Source: Mycolicibacillus koreensis (GTDB lineage Bacteria > Actinomycetota > Actinomycetes > Mycobacteriales > Mycobacteriaceae). Taken from it: 43,330 bases of DNA. A model generated the notes under the pieces. It did no database searches. It was not told where the DNA came from and saw only the letters and a program-made list of their open reading frames with translations. Below are positions 9,330-17,816 of the stretch, piece by piece; position 1 is the stretch's first letter; each line of letters starts with the position of its first letter. The stretch lies in assembly GCF_002104795.1 (NCBI RefSeq), contig NZ_NCXO01000038.1:1-43330 (forward strand), in the 5' to 3' direction. The translations under genes were made by a program, and so were the position numbers.

Positions 9330-10172
9330 ATGACACTGACCGCACCCGAACCCACCGCCACCGTGACCGGAGCGGCGCCGCCCCCGCCGCAGCGATCGGT
9401 ACCCAGCCACCCGTTGAGCGTCGAGACCGCCGTCTTGACCACGCGGGTGCTGCGCCGTTGGCTGCGCGACCCCGGCACGCTGGCTGAGTCGCTGATCATG
9501 CCGGTCGTTTTGCTGGTCACCCTCAATATCGTGCTGGGCGACGGGATTACCCAAGTCGCCGGAGAGAACGCGCTTCACCGCAGCGTCCCGCTGATCGCGA
9601 TGGTCGGCGCCATGTCGGGAGCGATGGTCGGCGGCATCGGAGTGATGCGCGAACGCGACAGCGGACTGCTCGCGCGACTGTGGGTGCTGCCGGTGCACCG
9701 CGGATCCGGATTGGTGTCGCGACTGGTCGCCGAGGTGGTCCGCATCGTGGTGACCACGCTGGCTATCCTGGCCGCCGGCCTGGTACTGGGATTCCGGTTC
9801 GAACAGGGTGTGGCCGCAGGGTTGGCCTGGGTTCTGGTGCCCACCGCGTTCGGTGTGGCGTTCTCCATGGCGGTGATCACCCTGGCGTTGTACTCGGCGA
9901 ACACACTCATGGTCGAGGCAACGGAGATCGTCTGGGGACTGCTGATGTTCTTCTCCACCGGCTTCGTTCCCCTGGACCAGTACCCGGACTGGATTCAACC
10001 GGTGGTGCAGCACCAACCCGTCAGCTACGCCATCGAAGCCATGCACGGCCTGTCCGCGGGAGGCCCGATCGCCCAACCGCTCGCCGCATTGTTGGCCTGG
10101 TCGGTGGTGCTGGTCGCGCTCTGCGCGCTGCCGATGGCACTGGGCTTCCGGCGGGCCAGCATGCGCAACTGA
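9330..10172 (+). CDS. drrC: DIM transport ABC permease DrrC
   Basis: 280 residues, second ABC-2 permease. A proline-rich hydrophilic N-terminus of about 45 residues precedes six predicted membrane segments; the segment VPLDQYPDWIQPVVQHQPVSY matches the corresponding DrrB segment, so the two are paralogues. The ATG follows the drrB TAG with no gap, and the GGAAGGAGA ribosome binding site lies inside the end of drrB. With DrrA and DrrB it should form the lipid exporter. A 39-bp gap separates it from papA5. Confidence 0.93.
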   Translation: MTLTAPEPTATVTGAAPPPPQRSVPSHPLSVETAVLTTRVLRRWLRDPGTLAESLIMPVVLLVTLNIVLGDGITQVAGENALHRSVPLIAMVGAMSGAMVGGIGVMRERDSGLLARLWVLPVHRGSGLVSRLVAEVVRIVVTTLAILAAGLVLGFRFEQGVAAGLAWVLVPTAFGVAFSMAVITLALYSANTLMVEATEIVWGLLMFFSTGFVPLDQYPDWIQPVVQHQPVSYAIEAMHGLSAGGPIAQPLAALLAWSVVLVALCALPMALGFRRASMRN

Positions 10173-10211
10173 CGCTCCTCGCACCCGACCCCAACACGCG
10201 AAAGGACACCA

Positions 10212-11474
10212 GTGTTCACCTCCTCGGTAATCCGCAAGCTGTCGCGCAGCGAAGAGATGTTCGCCCAGACGCACAGTTTCGTGGGACTCGCAGCGGAGGT
10301 GCGTGGACCGATCGACATCGACGCGCTGTCCACCGCGTTCGACGCACTGATGGAGAACCGTCCCGTGCTCGGCGGTCACCTCGAATGCGACGACGCCGGC
10401 CGCTACCAAATCGCCGTCGACGACCTGGAACACCCCGGCGTCGACGTCATAGAACTCTCCGATCCCCACGCGGCCGACCCTCCGGTGCTGCTGGATCAAC
10501 GGGAGTCGCTGATCGCGCTACGGGTCGTGATCCGCGACGGCCAACCGCAGCCGACCCTCTACATCCATCACAGCCTCGCCGACGGGCATCACGAATTCGC
10601 GTTGATCGAAGAACTCTTCTCCGCCTATACCGGGCTGGTCACCACCGGACGACTCACCCCCGGTGAGCCCGCCCCGGCCCCGGATTCGTTGGAGACCATC
10701 CTGGCCGAGCGCAACATCACCAAACAGCAGCGCTCCGGGCTGGAACGTTTCATGCCCGCCATGTACGCCTACGACCTGCCGCCGTCCCGGCGGACCGCCG
10801 GTGGCGAAGTGAGTACAGAGCGCACGCAACGGGTTCCGATGAGTTATTGCCGGCTCAGCGAGACGGAGACCCGGGGGGTGGTCAACTTCGGCCGTGCCCA
10901 CAAGCTGAGCCTCAACGCGATGATGGCGTCGGTGATCCTGCTTGCCGAATGGGAGCTCCGCGGACGCACCAGTATTCCGGTGCCGTACCTCTACCCGGTC
11001 GACCTGCGCTACGTGCTCACCCCGCCGGTCTCGGCGACAGCCTGCACCAACCCGGTGGGCGTGGCCACCTATCTGGCCCACATCGACGAGTCCACCGGAG
11101 TGGTCGGCTTGGCCCGCGACATCGCCGCGACCTTCAAAGCGGACCTGGCCGAGGGGGTGATCCAACAGTCGCTGCTGCACTTCAGTCCGCAGTACGTCGG
11201 CAACCCGCCAGGTCTTCCCGATGTCGTGATGGTGACCGACAACGGCCCCGTTCCGCCGTTGCCGACACCCCCGGAGCTGGAGGTGGTCGCCACCCACGGC
11301 GAACTGTTCTTCGCCGTCAACGCCGGGATCGACATGTACTCCACGAAGATCTTCAACGATCAGCTCATGATCGAATACCACACCCACGCAGCCGATCCGC
11401 AGCGCGCCACAACGGCTATCGCCGCGCTGCTCCGCGGTCTCGCCGACCAACAGGGCACACCCGACGGACAGTAA
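10212..11474 (+). CDS. papA5: Phthiocerol dimycocerosyl transferase PapA5
   Basis: 420 residues. It transfers mycocerosyl (multimethyl-branched) acyl chains onto the diol hydroxyls and so completes DIM-type waxes. The N-terminus [14 protein letters not shown] and segments such as [23 protein letters not shown] and [11 protein letters not shown] closely resemble M. tuberculosis PapA5 as recalled. The acyltransferase motif is HSLADG, with catalytic His120 and Asp124. Start GTG at 10212 with AAAGGA 5 nt upstream. In M. tuberculosis mas lies next to papA5; here a P450-methyltransferase gene follows after 10 bp, with AAGGAG overlapping the papA5 stop codon. Confidence 0.95.
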   Translation: MFTSSVIRKLSRSEEMFAQTHSFVGLAAEVRGPIDIDALSTAFDALMENRPVLGGHLECDDAGRYQIAVDDLEHPGVDVIELSDPHAADPPVLLDQRESLIALRVVIRDGQPQPTLYIHHSLADGHHEFALIEELFSAYTGLVTTGRLTPGEPAPAPDSLETILAERNITKQQRSGLERFMPAMYAYDLPPSRRTAGGEVSTERTQRVPMSYCRLSETETRGVVNFGRAHKLSLNAMMASVILLAEWELRGRTSIPVPYLYPVDLRYVLTPPVSATACTNPVGVATYLAHIDESTGVVGLARDIAATFKADLAEGVIQQSLLHFSPQYVGNPPGLPDVVMVTDNGPVPPLPTPPELEVVATHGELFFAVNAGIDMYSTKIFNDQLMIEYHTHAADPQRATTAIAALLRGLADQQGTPDGQ

Positions 11475-11484
11475 AGGAGCGTCT

Positions 11485-13908
11485 ATGGCCGTCATCAACA
11501 CCCCGCAGTACCTGCTGGATCGCGCGCGTCGTCGGCTCACACCGACCCTCAACAACCTCCCCGGCATGGGAGCGCTGGAAAAGCGACTGCTGGCCCACCG
11601 GTGGAAGCCCAAGACCCTGGCCGACCCGCCGGACGGCAGTGGCCTGGCCCCGATCGTCGGCGACTCCGGTCTGCCGCTGATCGCACATATGGTGGAGTTG
11701 TTCCGCGGCGGGCCGGACTACCCGCTGCACCTGTACCGGACCCACGGCCCGTTGTTCTACAACGCGCCGGTGATCCTGCCCGGGGTGATCGCCGTCGGGA
11801 CCGAAGCCACCCAGGCGGTGTTGGCCAACCGCAACAAGGACTTCTCCCAGAAGGGCTGGCACCCGATCATCGGGCCGTTCTTCAACCGCGGCCTGATGCT
11901 GCTCGACTTCGAAGATCACCTCGCGCACAAGCGGATCATGCAAGAGGCATTCACCCGCAGCCGGCTGGCCAGCTACGTCGAGCACATCGACCGAGTGGTC
12001 AGTGCGGTGGTGTCGGAATGGCCGGTCAACGACGCCCGCTTCCTGTGCTACCCGGCCACCAAGGAACTCACCCTCGATGTGGCCTCGCTGGTGTTCATGG
12101 GCCACGAGTTGGGAGCCGACCGCGCCCTGGTCACGCGGGTCAACCGCGCGTTCACCGCCACGACCCGCGCCGGCAGCGCCATGCTGCGGTTTCCCGCGCC
12201 CCCGTTCAAATGGTGGCGTGGCCTGCGCGGGCGCAAGCTCTTGGAAAAGTACTTCTACGAACGCGTCGCAGAACGCCGCCATGGCGACGGCACCGATCTG
12301 CTCACCGTGTTGTGCCACGCGGTCGACAGCGACGGCAACCGGTTCAGTGACGACGACATCGTCAGCCACATGATCTTTTTGATGATGGCGGCCCACGACA
12401 CGTCCACTTCGGCGATCAGCACCATGATCTACCAACTGGCAGCGCACCCGGAGTGGCAGCAGCGCTGCCGCGACGAGTCCGCCCGCCTCGGGGACGGCCC
12501 CCTGGACATCGGCGGGCTGGAAAAGTTGGAGTCCTTGGACTTGGTGATGAAAGAGTCGCTGAGAATGGTGACGCCGCTGCACTTCGTGATGCGTCAGAGC
12601 GTGCGCGACACCGAGTTGCTGGGCCACTACCTGCCGGCCGGGACCAACGTGATGTTGTGGCCGTCGGCCAATCACCGCATACCGGAGCTGTGGACCGATC
12701 CGGAGACGTTCGACCCGGATCGGTTCGCCGAGCCGCGCTCCGAACACAAACGGCACCGCTACGCCTACGCACCGTTCGGTGGTGGTGCACACAAATGTAT
12801 CGGGATGGTGTTCGCCCAGTTGGAAGTCAAGACCGTGCTGCACCGCCTGTTACAGCGCTATCAGTTGGAGTTGCCACGGCCCGGCTACCGCCCGCACTGG
12901 GACTACGCCGCCATGCCGGTCCCGATCGACGGCATGCCGATCGTGCTACGGCCCCGAGACGAAACCCGAAAGGAACGGACCATGCAGAACACCACCACCG
13001 TCAGCCGTCGCGAGGAGGAGACCCGCGGGAAGCGAATGAAACGCTGGGCCGGGGAGTGCGGTGCAGCCGCCCGTGTCCTCGCGTCGCGCTCCGAGGGGAA
13101 AACCGGCCGGATCTACGACATCATCGGAACCCAGAACCTGTTCGGCGAGGAGTCGCTGTTCATCAACTTCGGGTACTGGAAGAACGCCCCGTCGACATTG
13201 GACGAGGCCAGCCGGGACCTGGCGCGGCTGGTGGCGCGCGCCGCCGACTTCACCGGAACCGACACCGTCGTCGACTGCGGCCCCGGCTACGGCGATCAGG
13301 ACATCCTGTGGTCCAACGAATTCGGCGTCTCCCAGATCACCGGCGTCAACGTCGCCACCGAACAGATCGCGATCGCCGAAAGCCGGGTCGCTGAGGCCGG
13401 TCTCGCCGACCGCATCGCCTACGTCAACGCCTCGGCCACCGCGTTGCCGTTCGACGATGAATCCTGCACCAAGGTGGTGGCGTTGGAGTCCGCGTTCCAC
13501 TTCCCGTCCCGCGTCGACTTCTTCGCCGAGGCGATGCGGGTACTCAAGCCCGGTGGGCGCCTGGTCACCGCCGACATCGTTCCCAAACGGACCGTGCTCA
13601 ACGCCCGCTTCCGGCGTCAGGTCGACCAACTCGGCTGGCGTGGCGCGTCGCCCAAGGCGGTACGCAAGGCCGCAAACGTGACCGCCTATCGCGATCTACT
13701 GGCGGACGCGGGCTTCAGCGAGGTCCACACGGAGTCGATCGCCCCCGACGTGTTCCGCCCGCTGGCCCGGTTCTTGTGGAAGCGGTTGTGGCAACCGGAC
13801 ATGAAGGCGGTCAACCCGGTGCTGCGGTGGACCGTACGTCCCGACAACTTCTGGATCCACGAAACCCACGTGGACTACATCCTGGCCGTCGGGGTGAAGG
13901 CGGGGTGA
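11485..13908 (+). CDS. Cytochrome P450 (CYP136-like) fused to a SAM-dependent methyltransferase
   Basis: 807 residues in one frame. Residues 1-495 are a P450: I-helix AAHDTS (Asp305, Thr306), ExxR as E357SLR360, and heme ligand Cys438 in FGGGAHKCIG. The whole half, including the unusual N-terminus (YLLDRARRRLTPTLNNLPG), resembles the mycobacterial CYP136 family as recalled (Rv3059). Residues 500-807 are a class I methyltransferase with SAM motif VVDCGPGYGDQD (595-606) and the post-motif RVLKPGGRLV, of the EryG-like small-molecule group. CYP136 normally ends near VLRPR; here eleven further residues run straight into a methionine (12982) preceded by AAAGGA. The gene therefore looks like two operon members joined by loss of a stop codon. 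Inferred role: hydroxylation followed by O-methylation on a DIM-like lipid. The substrate is unknown. The operon position is last, 10 bp after papA5. Confidence 0.85.
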   Translation: MAVINTPQYLLDRARRRLTPTLNNLPGMGALEKRLLAHRWKPKTLADPPDGSGLAPIVGDSGLPLIAHMVELFRGGPDYPLHLYRTHGPLFYNAPVILPGVIAVGTEATQAVLANRNKDFSQKGWHPIIGPFFNRGLMLLDFEDHLAHKRIMQEAFTRSRLASYVEHIDRVVSAVVSEWPVNDARFLCYPATKELTLDVASLVFMGHELGADRALVTRVNRAFTATTRAGSAMLRFPAPPFKWWRGLRGRKLLEKYFYERVAERRHGDGTDLLTVLCHAVDSDGNRFSDDDIVSHMIFLMMAAHDTSTSAISTMIYQLAAHPEWQQRCRDESARLGDGPLDIGGLEKLESLDLVMKESLRMVTPLHFVMRQSVRDTELLGHYLPAGTNVMLWPSANHRIPELWTDPETFDPDRFAEPRSEHKRHRYAYAPFGGGAHKCIGMVFAQLEVKTVLHRLLQRYQLELPRPGYRPHWDYAAMPVPIDGMPIVLRPRDETRKERTMQNTTTVSRREEETRGKRMKRWAGECGAAARVLASRSEGKTGRIYDIIGTQNLFGEESLFINFGYWKNAPSTLDEASRDLARLVARAADFTGTDTVVDCGPGYGDQDILWSNEFGVSQITGVNVATEQIAIAESRVAEAGLADRIAYVNASATALPFDDESCTKVVALESAFHFPSRVDFFAEAMRVLKPGGRLVTADIVPKRTVLNARFRRQVDQLGWRGASPKAVRKAANVTAYRDLLADAGFSEVHTESIAPDVFRPLARFLWKRLWQPDMKAVNPVLRWTVRPDNFWIHETHVDYILAVGVKAG
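12969..12984 (+). promoter_or_regulatory. Internal ribosome binding site and ATG for the methyltransferase half
   Basis: AAAGGA at 12969-12974 sits 7 nt before an in-frame ATG (12982). It is spaced like the other ribosome binding sites in this operon. A stand-alone 308-residue methyltransferase could be made from it in addition to the fusion protein. Position and spacing are seen; use in the cell is inferred. Confidence 0.6.
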
Positions 13909-13911
13909 TCG

Positions 13912-14742
13912 TCAGATGACCGGACCGAAGGCGTACCGGTGATATTGCAGCGCGTCGCGCACCGGCGGAACCGCCCGGGTCAGCCGCGCCAGTGTCCGTG
14001 GCCCCAGCGAGGCTCGACGCAGGGTCACCGCCCCGCTCAACGTGGTGGCGATCAACAGTCGCAGTTCCGGAACGGCACGCAGCACCGAGGCGGGGGAGTT
14101 GACCGCCCAGTGCAGCGTCGATCCCGTGGCACGCACCAACGCTTGGCGGCTCTGGCTTTTCACGCCCAGCCAGTTGTAGAAGTCGATCTGCACCTCGCCG
14201 GTGCCGAAACGGTCCACCACTGCGCGCAGCAACGCCGCGCCGTCCTCGGCGGTGAGGTACATGCTGATGCCCTCGGCGAGCAGCAACGTGGGACGACCGG
14301 TCGGGATCCGCTGCAGCCACGACAGATCGGTGGCCGCGGTGCCGAGCAGTTCATAACTCGGGCGGGCGGGGTAGACCCGCTCGCGCAACGCCACCACATC
14401 GGGGTAGTCGACGTCATACCAGTGCACGTGCGGTCCAGGGTTGAGGCGAAACACCCGGGCGTCCATGCCGCAGCCCAGATGGATGACGGTGCAGTCGGGG
14501 TGGGCGGCGAGGAACTGGCGGGCCCACACGTCATACAACGCGGTGCGAACCGTGATCAACGGTGCCCACGCGGCGCCCACACCGATCGTGGGGAAATCGT
14601 AGTCGAGGCGTTCCACCGCTTGCTTGGCGAACTGGTCGCCGAGCACCGGGTGGGAGAAGTCTGCGTCGAGCGCCTTCAGGTACAGGGTGGCCAGCATCGT
14701 CTGGGCAGCACCACTGAGATCCACGGCAACCTTGTCCGTCAC
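13912..14742 (-). CDS. SAM-dependent methyltransferase, TcmP/LCMT (PF04072) family
   Basis: 276 residues from GTG 14742. The motif HLGCGMDARVFRL is the SAM loop of this family, followed by YDVDYPDVVALRERVY and LLLAEGISMYLT, both typical of the TcmP/leucine carboxyl methyltransferase-like group that is greatly expanded in mycobacteria. Substrates of most members are unknown. The frame extends to ATG 14763 (21 bp longer) and to 14820, but 14820 would overlap the divergent flavodoxin gene. GTG 14742 has a TAGTGT box ending 7 nt upstream, the leaderless pattern repeated elsewhere in this window. The 3' end is tail to tail with the P450-methyltransferase gene, 3 bp apart. Confidence 0.85.
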   Translation of the reverse strand: MTDKVAVDLSGAAQTMLATLYLKALDADFSHPVLGDQFAKQAVERLDYDFPTIGVGAAWAPLITVRTALYDVWARQFLAAHPDCTVIHLGCGMDARVFRLNPGPHVHWYDVDYPDVVALRERVYPARPSYELLGTAATDLSWLQRIPTGRPTLLLAEGISMYLTAEDGAALLRAVVDRFGTGEVQIDFYNWLGVKSQSRQALVRATGSTLHWAVNSPASVLRAVPELRLLIATTLSGAVTLRRASLGPRTLARLTRAVPPVRDALQYHRYAFGPVI

Positions 14743-14749
14743 GTCGCTA

Positions 14750-14755
14750 ACACTA
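14750..14755 (-). promoter_or_regulatory. Putative leaderless -10 box of the LCMT-type methyltransferase
   Basis: TAGTGT on the minus strand ends 7 nt before GTG 14742. It matches the mycobacterial -10 pattern TANNNT at leaderless spacing. If ATG 14763 is the real start, this box is coding and the call fails. Confidence 0.4.
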
Positions 14756-14800
14756 ATGGCCATAACGGTTTTAGGAAACCCGCGCAGAAGGGTGAAGGCG

Positions 14801-15469
14801 ATGACCGCTGAGGGCTCCACCGGAGGTGCGCCGCGGGTGCTGCTGCTGTATTACAGCTACACCGGGCAGTCGAAGAAGGTGTTGGCCGCCGCCGGGGAAG
14901 TGTTCGCCCAACGCGGCTGGGAAGTCCATGAGGCAGCGATCGAATTCACCGATGAGCGCTACGCCGAGCCGTTCACCCGTTTCCCGATGCGCGGGGTGTG
15001 GCCGGAGATGCTCAGTGTCTTCGCTGCCCAGACGAAGAAGGAGACCGGAGCGATCACCACGCCGGAGTCGGTGCGCACCAACAGCTATGACCTGGTGTGC
15101 ATAGGATCGCCGACATGGTGGAGAACCGTCAGCATGCCTCTGCGGTCGTTTCTCCAGAGTGGTGAGGCCCGCGATCTGCTCAACGGCACACCGTTCGCGG
15201 TCTTCGTCGTGTGCCGGCGCTACTGGCGCGAGAACCTCGACGGGGTACGTGAACTCGCCGAGTCGGCCGGTGGTCGTTACGTCGACGCCGTGCACTTCCA
15301 ATACCCCGGGGATCAAATACGCTCGATGCTGTCGTTGACGAGTTATCTGGGCAGCGGCGAGTATCGCCGTAAATACCTCGGGGTGCCGATCCCCACCACC
15401 AACGTCACCCCCGACCAACTCGACGAGACCCGCGTGTTTGCCGGCACCCTGGCCGACCGGGTTCTTTAG
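14801..15469 (+). CDS. Flavodoxin-like NAD(P)H oxidoreductase family protein
   Basis: 222 residues. VLLLYYSYTGQS near residues 13-24 is a flavodoxin-type FMN phosphate loop, and the segment YDLVCIGSPTWWRTVSMPLRSFL is the second flavin-contact strand and loop. Sequences of this type are often labelled flavodoxin or dialkylresorcinol condensing enzyme; no such condensing activity can be claimed here. ATG 14801 is chosen because AGAAGGGTGAAGG precedes it; the open frame reaches back to 14624 but would cross the divergent methyltransferase. It heads a plus-strand run with the DUF2505 gene 13 bp downstream. Confidence 0.75.
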   Translation: MTAEGSTGGAPRVLLLYYSYTGQSKKVLAAAGEVFAQRGWEVHEAAIEFTDERYAEPFTRFPMRGVWPEMLSVFAAQTKKETGAITTPESVRTNSYDLVCIGSPTWWRTVSMPLRSFLQSGEARDLLNGTPFAVFVVCRRYWRENLDGVRELAESAGGRYVDAVHFQYPGDQIRSMLSLTSYLGSGEYRRKYLGVPIPTTNVTPDQLDETRVFAGTLADRVL

Positions 15470-15482
15470 GTAAGGAGAGTGT

Positions 15483-15989
15483 GTGCCCCGTTCGGTGGAC
15501 GTTTCGGTGCGATCACCGGTGACGGTGCCCCAGGTTCATGCCGCGTTCAGCGCCGAAGACTACTGGCGTGAGCGGTTCGCGGCATTCGAGACCGACACCA
15601 GCCTCGATGCGTTGCGCGTCGATGACGACGGGGCGGTCCATGTGGCCATGACCGTGCACCTGGTGCGGTCAGTGCTGCCCGCGGCTCTGGTGAAGCTCAT
15701 CCCGGGCGGGTTGACCATGACCCACCGTGAGGTGTGGCGACCGGTCGATGAGCAGCGGGTCTGTGGCGAGATCAGCATCGACGCGCCGGCGGCGCGCGGA
15801 GCCGGCCACGGCGAGGCCTGGCTGACTCCGGCAGGCGCGGGATCGCAGCTGGCGTTCGCGGCCACCGTGCGGGTCAAGATGCCGGTGGTGGGTGGCACGG
15901 TGGAGCGGTTCATCGGCGGCCAGTTGGCCGAGAACATCCCGGCGATCCAGCGATTCACCACCGAATGGATCGCCGGGCGGTCGTGTTGA
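15483..15989 (+). CDS. DUF2505 family protein
   Basis: 168 residues, matching the actinobacterial DUF2505 family in length and in its START/SRPBCC-like pattern: an N-terminal strand of the type VDVSVRSPVTVPQVHAAFS, then DYWRERF, alternating strands, and a C-terminal amphipathic helix (IQRFTTEWIAG). Such folds often bind a hydrophobic ligand, but no function is established. Start GTG 15483 has AAGGAG 5 nt upstream. It follows the flavodoxin-like gene closely, so the two are probably co-transcribed. Confidence 0.75.
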   Translation: MPRSVDVSVRSPVTVPQVHAAFSAEDYWRERFAAFETDTSLDALRVDDDGAVHVAMTVHLVRSVLPAALVKLIPGGLTMTHREVWRPVDEQRVCGEISIDAPAARGAGHGEAWLTPAGAGSQLAFAATVRVKMPVVGGTVERFIGGQLAENIPAIQRFTTEWIAGRSC

Positions 15990-16028
15990 ACCGCACCGCG
16001 ATGTCGCTTCTGCGACACTTGTCGGGCT

Positions 16029-17012
16029 ATGACGCTGCGGATTCTCATGGCCCCGTGGTGGGTGCGCTGGGTGCTGGTCACGGCCCTCATCGCGGTGCTC
16101 GTCGGTGGGTTCTATCTGGTGGTCGCCCCGAACACGGCGGCAGCCGTCGGCCCGCTCTGGGGGCCGCTGGCGCTCGGTGTCTTCAGCATGGCCTTCGGTG
16201 CTGCCTTACTGGCTCTGAGGGAGCCGGAGCGCAGGCACACCCTGGCGATCATGGATGGACTCGACCACGACCAACGCCGGCGCGCGGTTGCGGCGCTGCG
16301 TCACGGCTCGGTGCCCGAGGACCCGGTGGTGGTCACCGCGGCGCTGCGGCTCGGCGTGATGGCCGAATACCAGCGTCGGCGGCTGCGCTGGCCACGTGCC
16401 GGGTTGTTAGCCCTCGCGACCGGGTGTGTGGCGATCGGCGTCGCCGCAGTGAGCGGGGCCGTCGCGATCGATGTCCGGACCGGATGGGCCGATCTGGTCC
16501 TCGGGGCGGGGGTGCTGGCAGTCGGATTGTGGAGCCGGAGGCGGTGGCGGCGTCTCGAGCAGCACTTGGCGTTACTGCGAGTCGCGGCGGCACCGGCGGC
16601 GACGAGTCGACCCGAGAACGCCGAGGCCCCGACGCGTTCGGTGCGGTGGTCGCTGCTCACCCTGCTGGTCGGGGCTGGGGTGGTCGTGGCGCCGTTGATC
16701 GTGTGGCCGGCCCCGGCACCGTCGGCGCAGTGCCGCACCGCGCATGCGGTGGTGAGCTTGATCTATGAGCAGCGCGATCTGCTCACCGCGCCGCAACACC
16801 ATTCGGTCGCGGAGTTTCGCCGATGGTCGGCACAGCTTCAGCAGTACGCGGCCGCGGTCGACGACACCGAGATCGCCCCGCGGGTGCGCCGCATCGCCGA
16901 ACTGGCCGACCATCTGGTGGGCGGCATCGAGCATGACGGCGTGGCCGACGCGGCGACGCTCACCGCGATCGTCGACGAAGACCAACAGCTGAACCGGGCC
17001 TGTCGCTGGTGA
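16029..17012 (+). CDS. Integral membrane protein of unknown function
   Basis: 327 residues, not recognised. Two hydrophobic helices (about residues 12-32 and 40-62), a charged cytoplasmic stretch, two further helices (about 125-150 and 157-170), an Arg-rich segment and a fifth helix (about 208-228) are followed by a roughly 100-residue soluble tail rich in charged residues. The tail starts with a Cys (AQCRTAHAV) and ends with another (NRACRW), so a disulfide is possible if it is extracytoplasmic. No Shine-Dalgarno sequence is clear before ATG 16029. The stop overlaps the GTG of the hydrolase gene that follows, which suggests coupled translation. Confidence 0.7.
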   Translation: MTLRILMAPWWVRWVLVTALIAVLVGGFYLVVAPNTAAAVGPLWGPLALGVFSMAFGAALLALREPERRHTLAIMDGLDHDQRRRAVAALRHGSVPEDPVVVTAALRLGVMAEYQRRRLRWPRAGLLALATGCVAIGVAAVSGAVAIDVRTGWADLVLGAGVLAVGLWSRRRWRRLEQHLALLRVAAAPAATSRPENAEAPTRSVRWSLLTLLVGAGVVVAPLIVWPAPAPSAQCRTAHAVVSLIYEQRDLLTAPQHHSVAEFRRWSAQLQQYAAAVDDTEIAPRVRRIAELADHLVGGIEHDGVADAATLTAIVDEDQQLNRACRW

Positions 17013-17800
17013 CTGCAGACGCGTTGGAGGTCATCGAGACCGGCGAGAGCACCCGCGAGCACCTGGTCCCGCTGCTGTTCGTCCACGGCGCCTGGAACGG
17101 CGCCTGGGTCTGGCAGGAGCATTTCTTGTCGTTCTTCGCCGGCTGTGGCTATCGCGCGGTGGCGCTGAGTCTGCGCGGGCACGGGGCGAGCCCGGCCCCG
17201 CGGGGTTTGCACCGGTGCACCATCGGTGACTACGTCACCGACGTGCGTGCCGTCGCCGACGGTCTACCAGCCGCGCCGGTGGTGATCGGGCATTCGATGG
17301 GCGGGCTGGTGGTGCAGAAGTATCTCGAGCACCGTGACGCGCCCGCGGCGGTGCTGATGGGCTCGATGCCTCCGGCCGGGGCACTCGGGTCCGGGCTGCG
17401 CTGGCTGCGCCAACACCCTTGGCACTTCACCAAAATCGGTCTCACCGGACGGTCCCTGCCGTATGTCAGCACCCCGGCACTGGCGCGGGAGCGGTTCTTC
17501 TCACCGAACACGCCGGAAGACCGGGTATGCGCCTTCGCCGCACGCCTGCAGGAGGAGAGCCGGCGCGCCGGGCCGAGCAGCATCGCCGGCCGTGCCCGGC
17601 CGCAGCGGGTGCGCAGCCCGATCCTGGTGTTGGGCGCGGAGTTCGACGGCGCCACCAGCCGTGGGGAGGTGCTCGCCACCGCCCGCGCATACCGCACCAC
17701 GGCGGAGTTCTTTCCCACGGGCCACGCCATGATGCTCGACGACGGCTGGCAGGCCGTCGCCGAACGCATCCATGGCTGGCTGGGGGAGCGCGGGGTGTAG
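17009..17800 (+). CDS. Alpha/beta hydrolase
   Basis: 263 residues. LLFVHGAWNGAWVWQ is the oxyanion region, GHSMGG carries the nucleophile Ser, LVLGAEFDG the acid Asp, and the His is in TGHAMML. The complete triad indicates an active esterase, lipase or related enzyme; the substrate is unknown. GTG 17009 lies in the GTGA overlap with the upstream membrane-protein stop. It is the last gene of the run from 14801; the next gene converges on it 16 bp away. Confidence 0.85.
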   Translation: MTADALEVIETGESTREHLVPLLFVHGAWNGAWVWQEHFLSFFAGCGYRAVALSLRGHGASPAPRGLHRCTIGDYVTDVRAVADGLPAAPVVIGHSMGGLVVQKYLEHRDAPAAVLMGSMPPAGALGSGLRWLRQHPWHFTKIGLTGRSLPYVSTPALARERFFSPNTPEDRVCAFAARLQEESRRAGPSSIAGRARPQRVRSPILVLGAEFDGATSRGEVLATARAYRTTAEFFPTGHAMMLDDGWQAVAERIHGWLGERGV

Positions 17801-17816
17801 GCGTTCCCGTTCCGGC

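Noticed and set aside
8910..10499. 529-codon minus-strand open frame across drrB, drrC and papA5
   Set aside because: Spans three well-supported genes; His/Gln/Arg-rich without motifs, a typical antisense shadow.
11416..12843. 475-codon minus-strand open frame over the P450
   Set aside because: Antisense of all P450 motifs; shadow.
14764..14820. Longer start (ATG 14820) for the LCMT-type methyltransferase
   Set aside because: It would overlap the divergent flavodoxin start, and no ribosome binding site is present.
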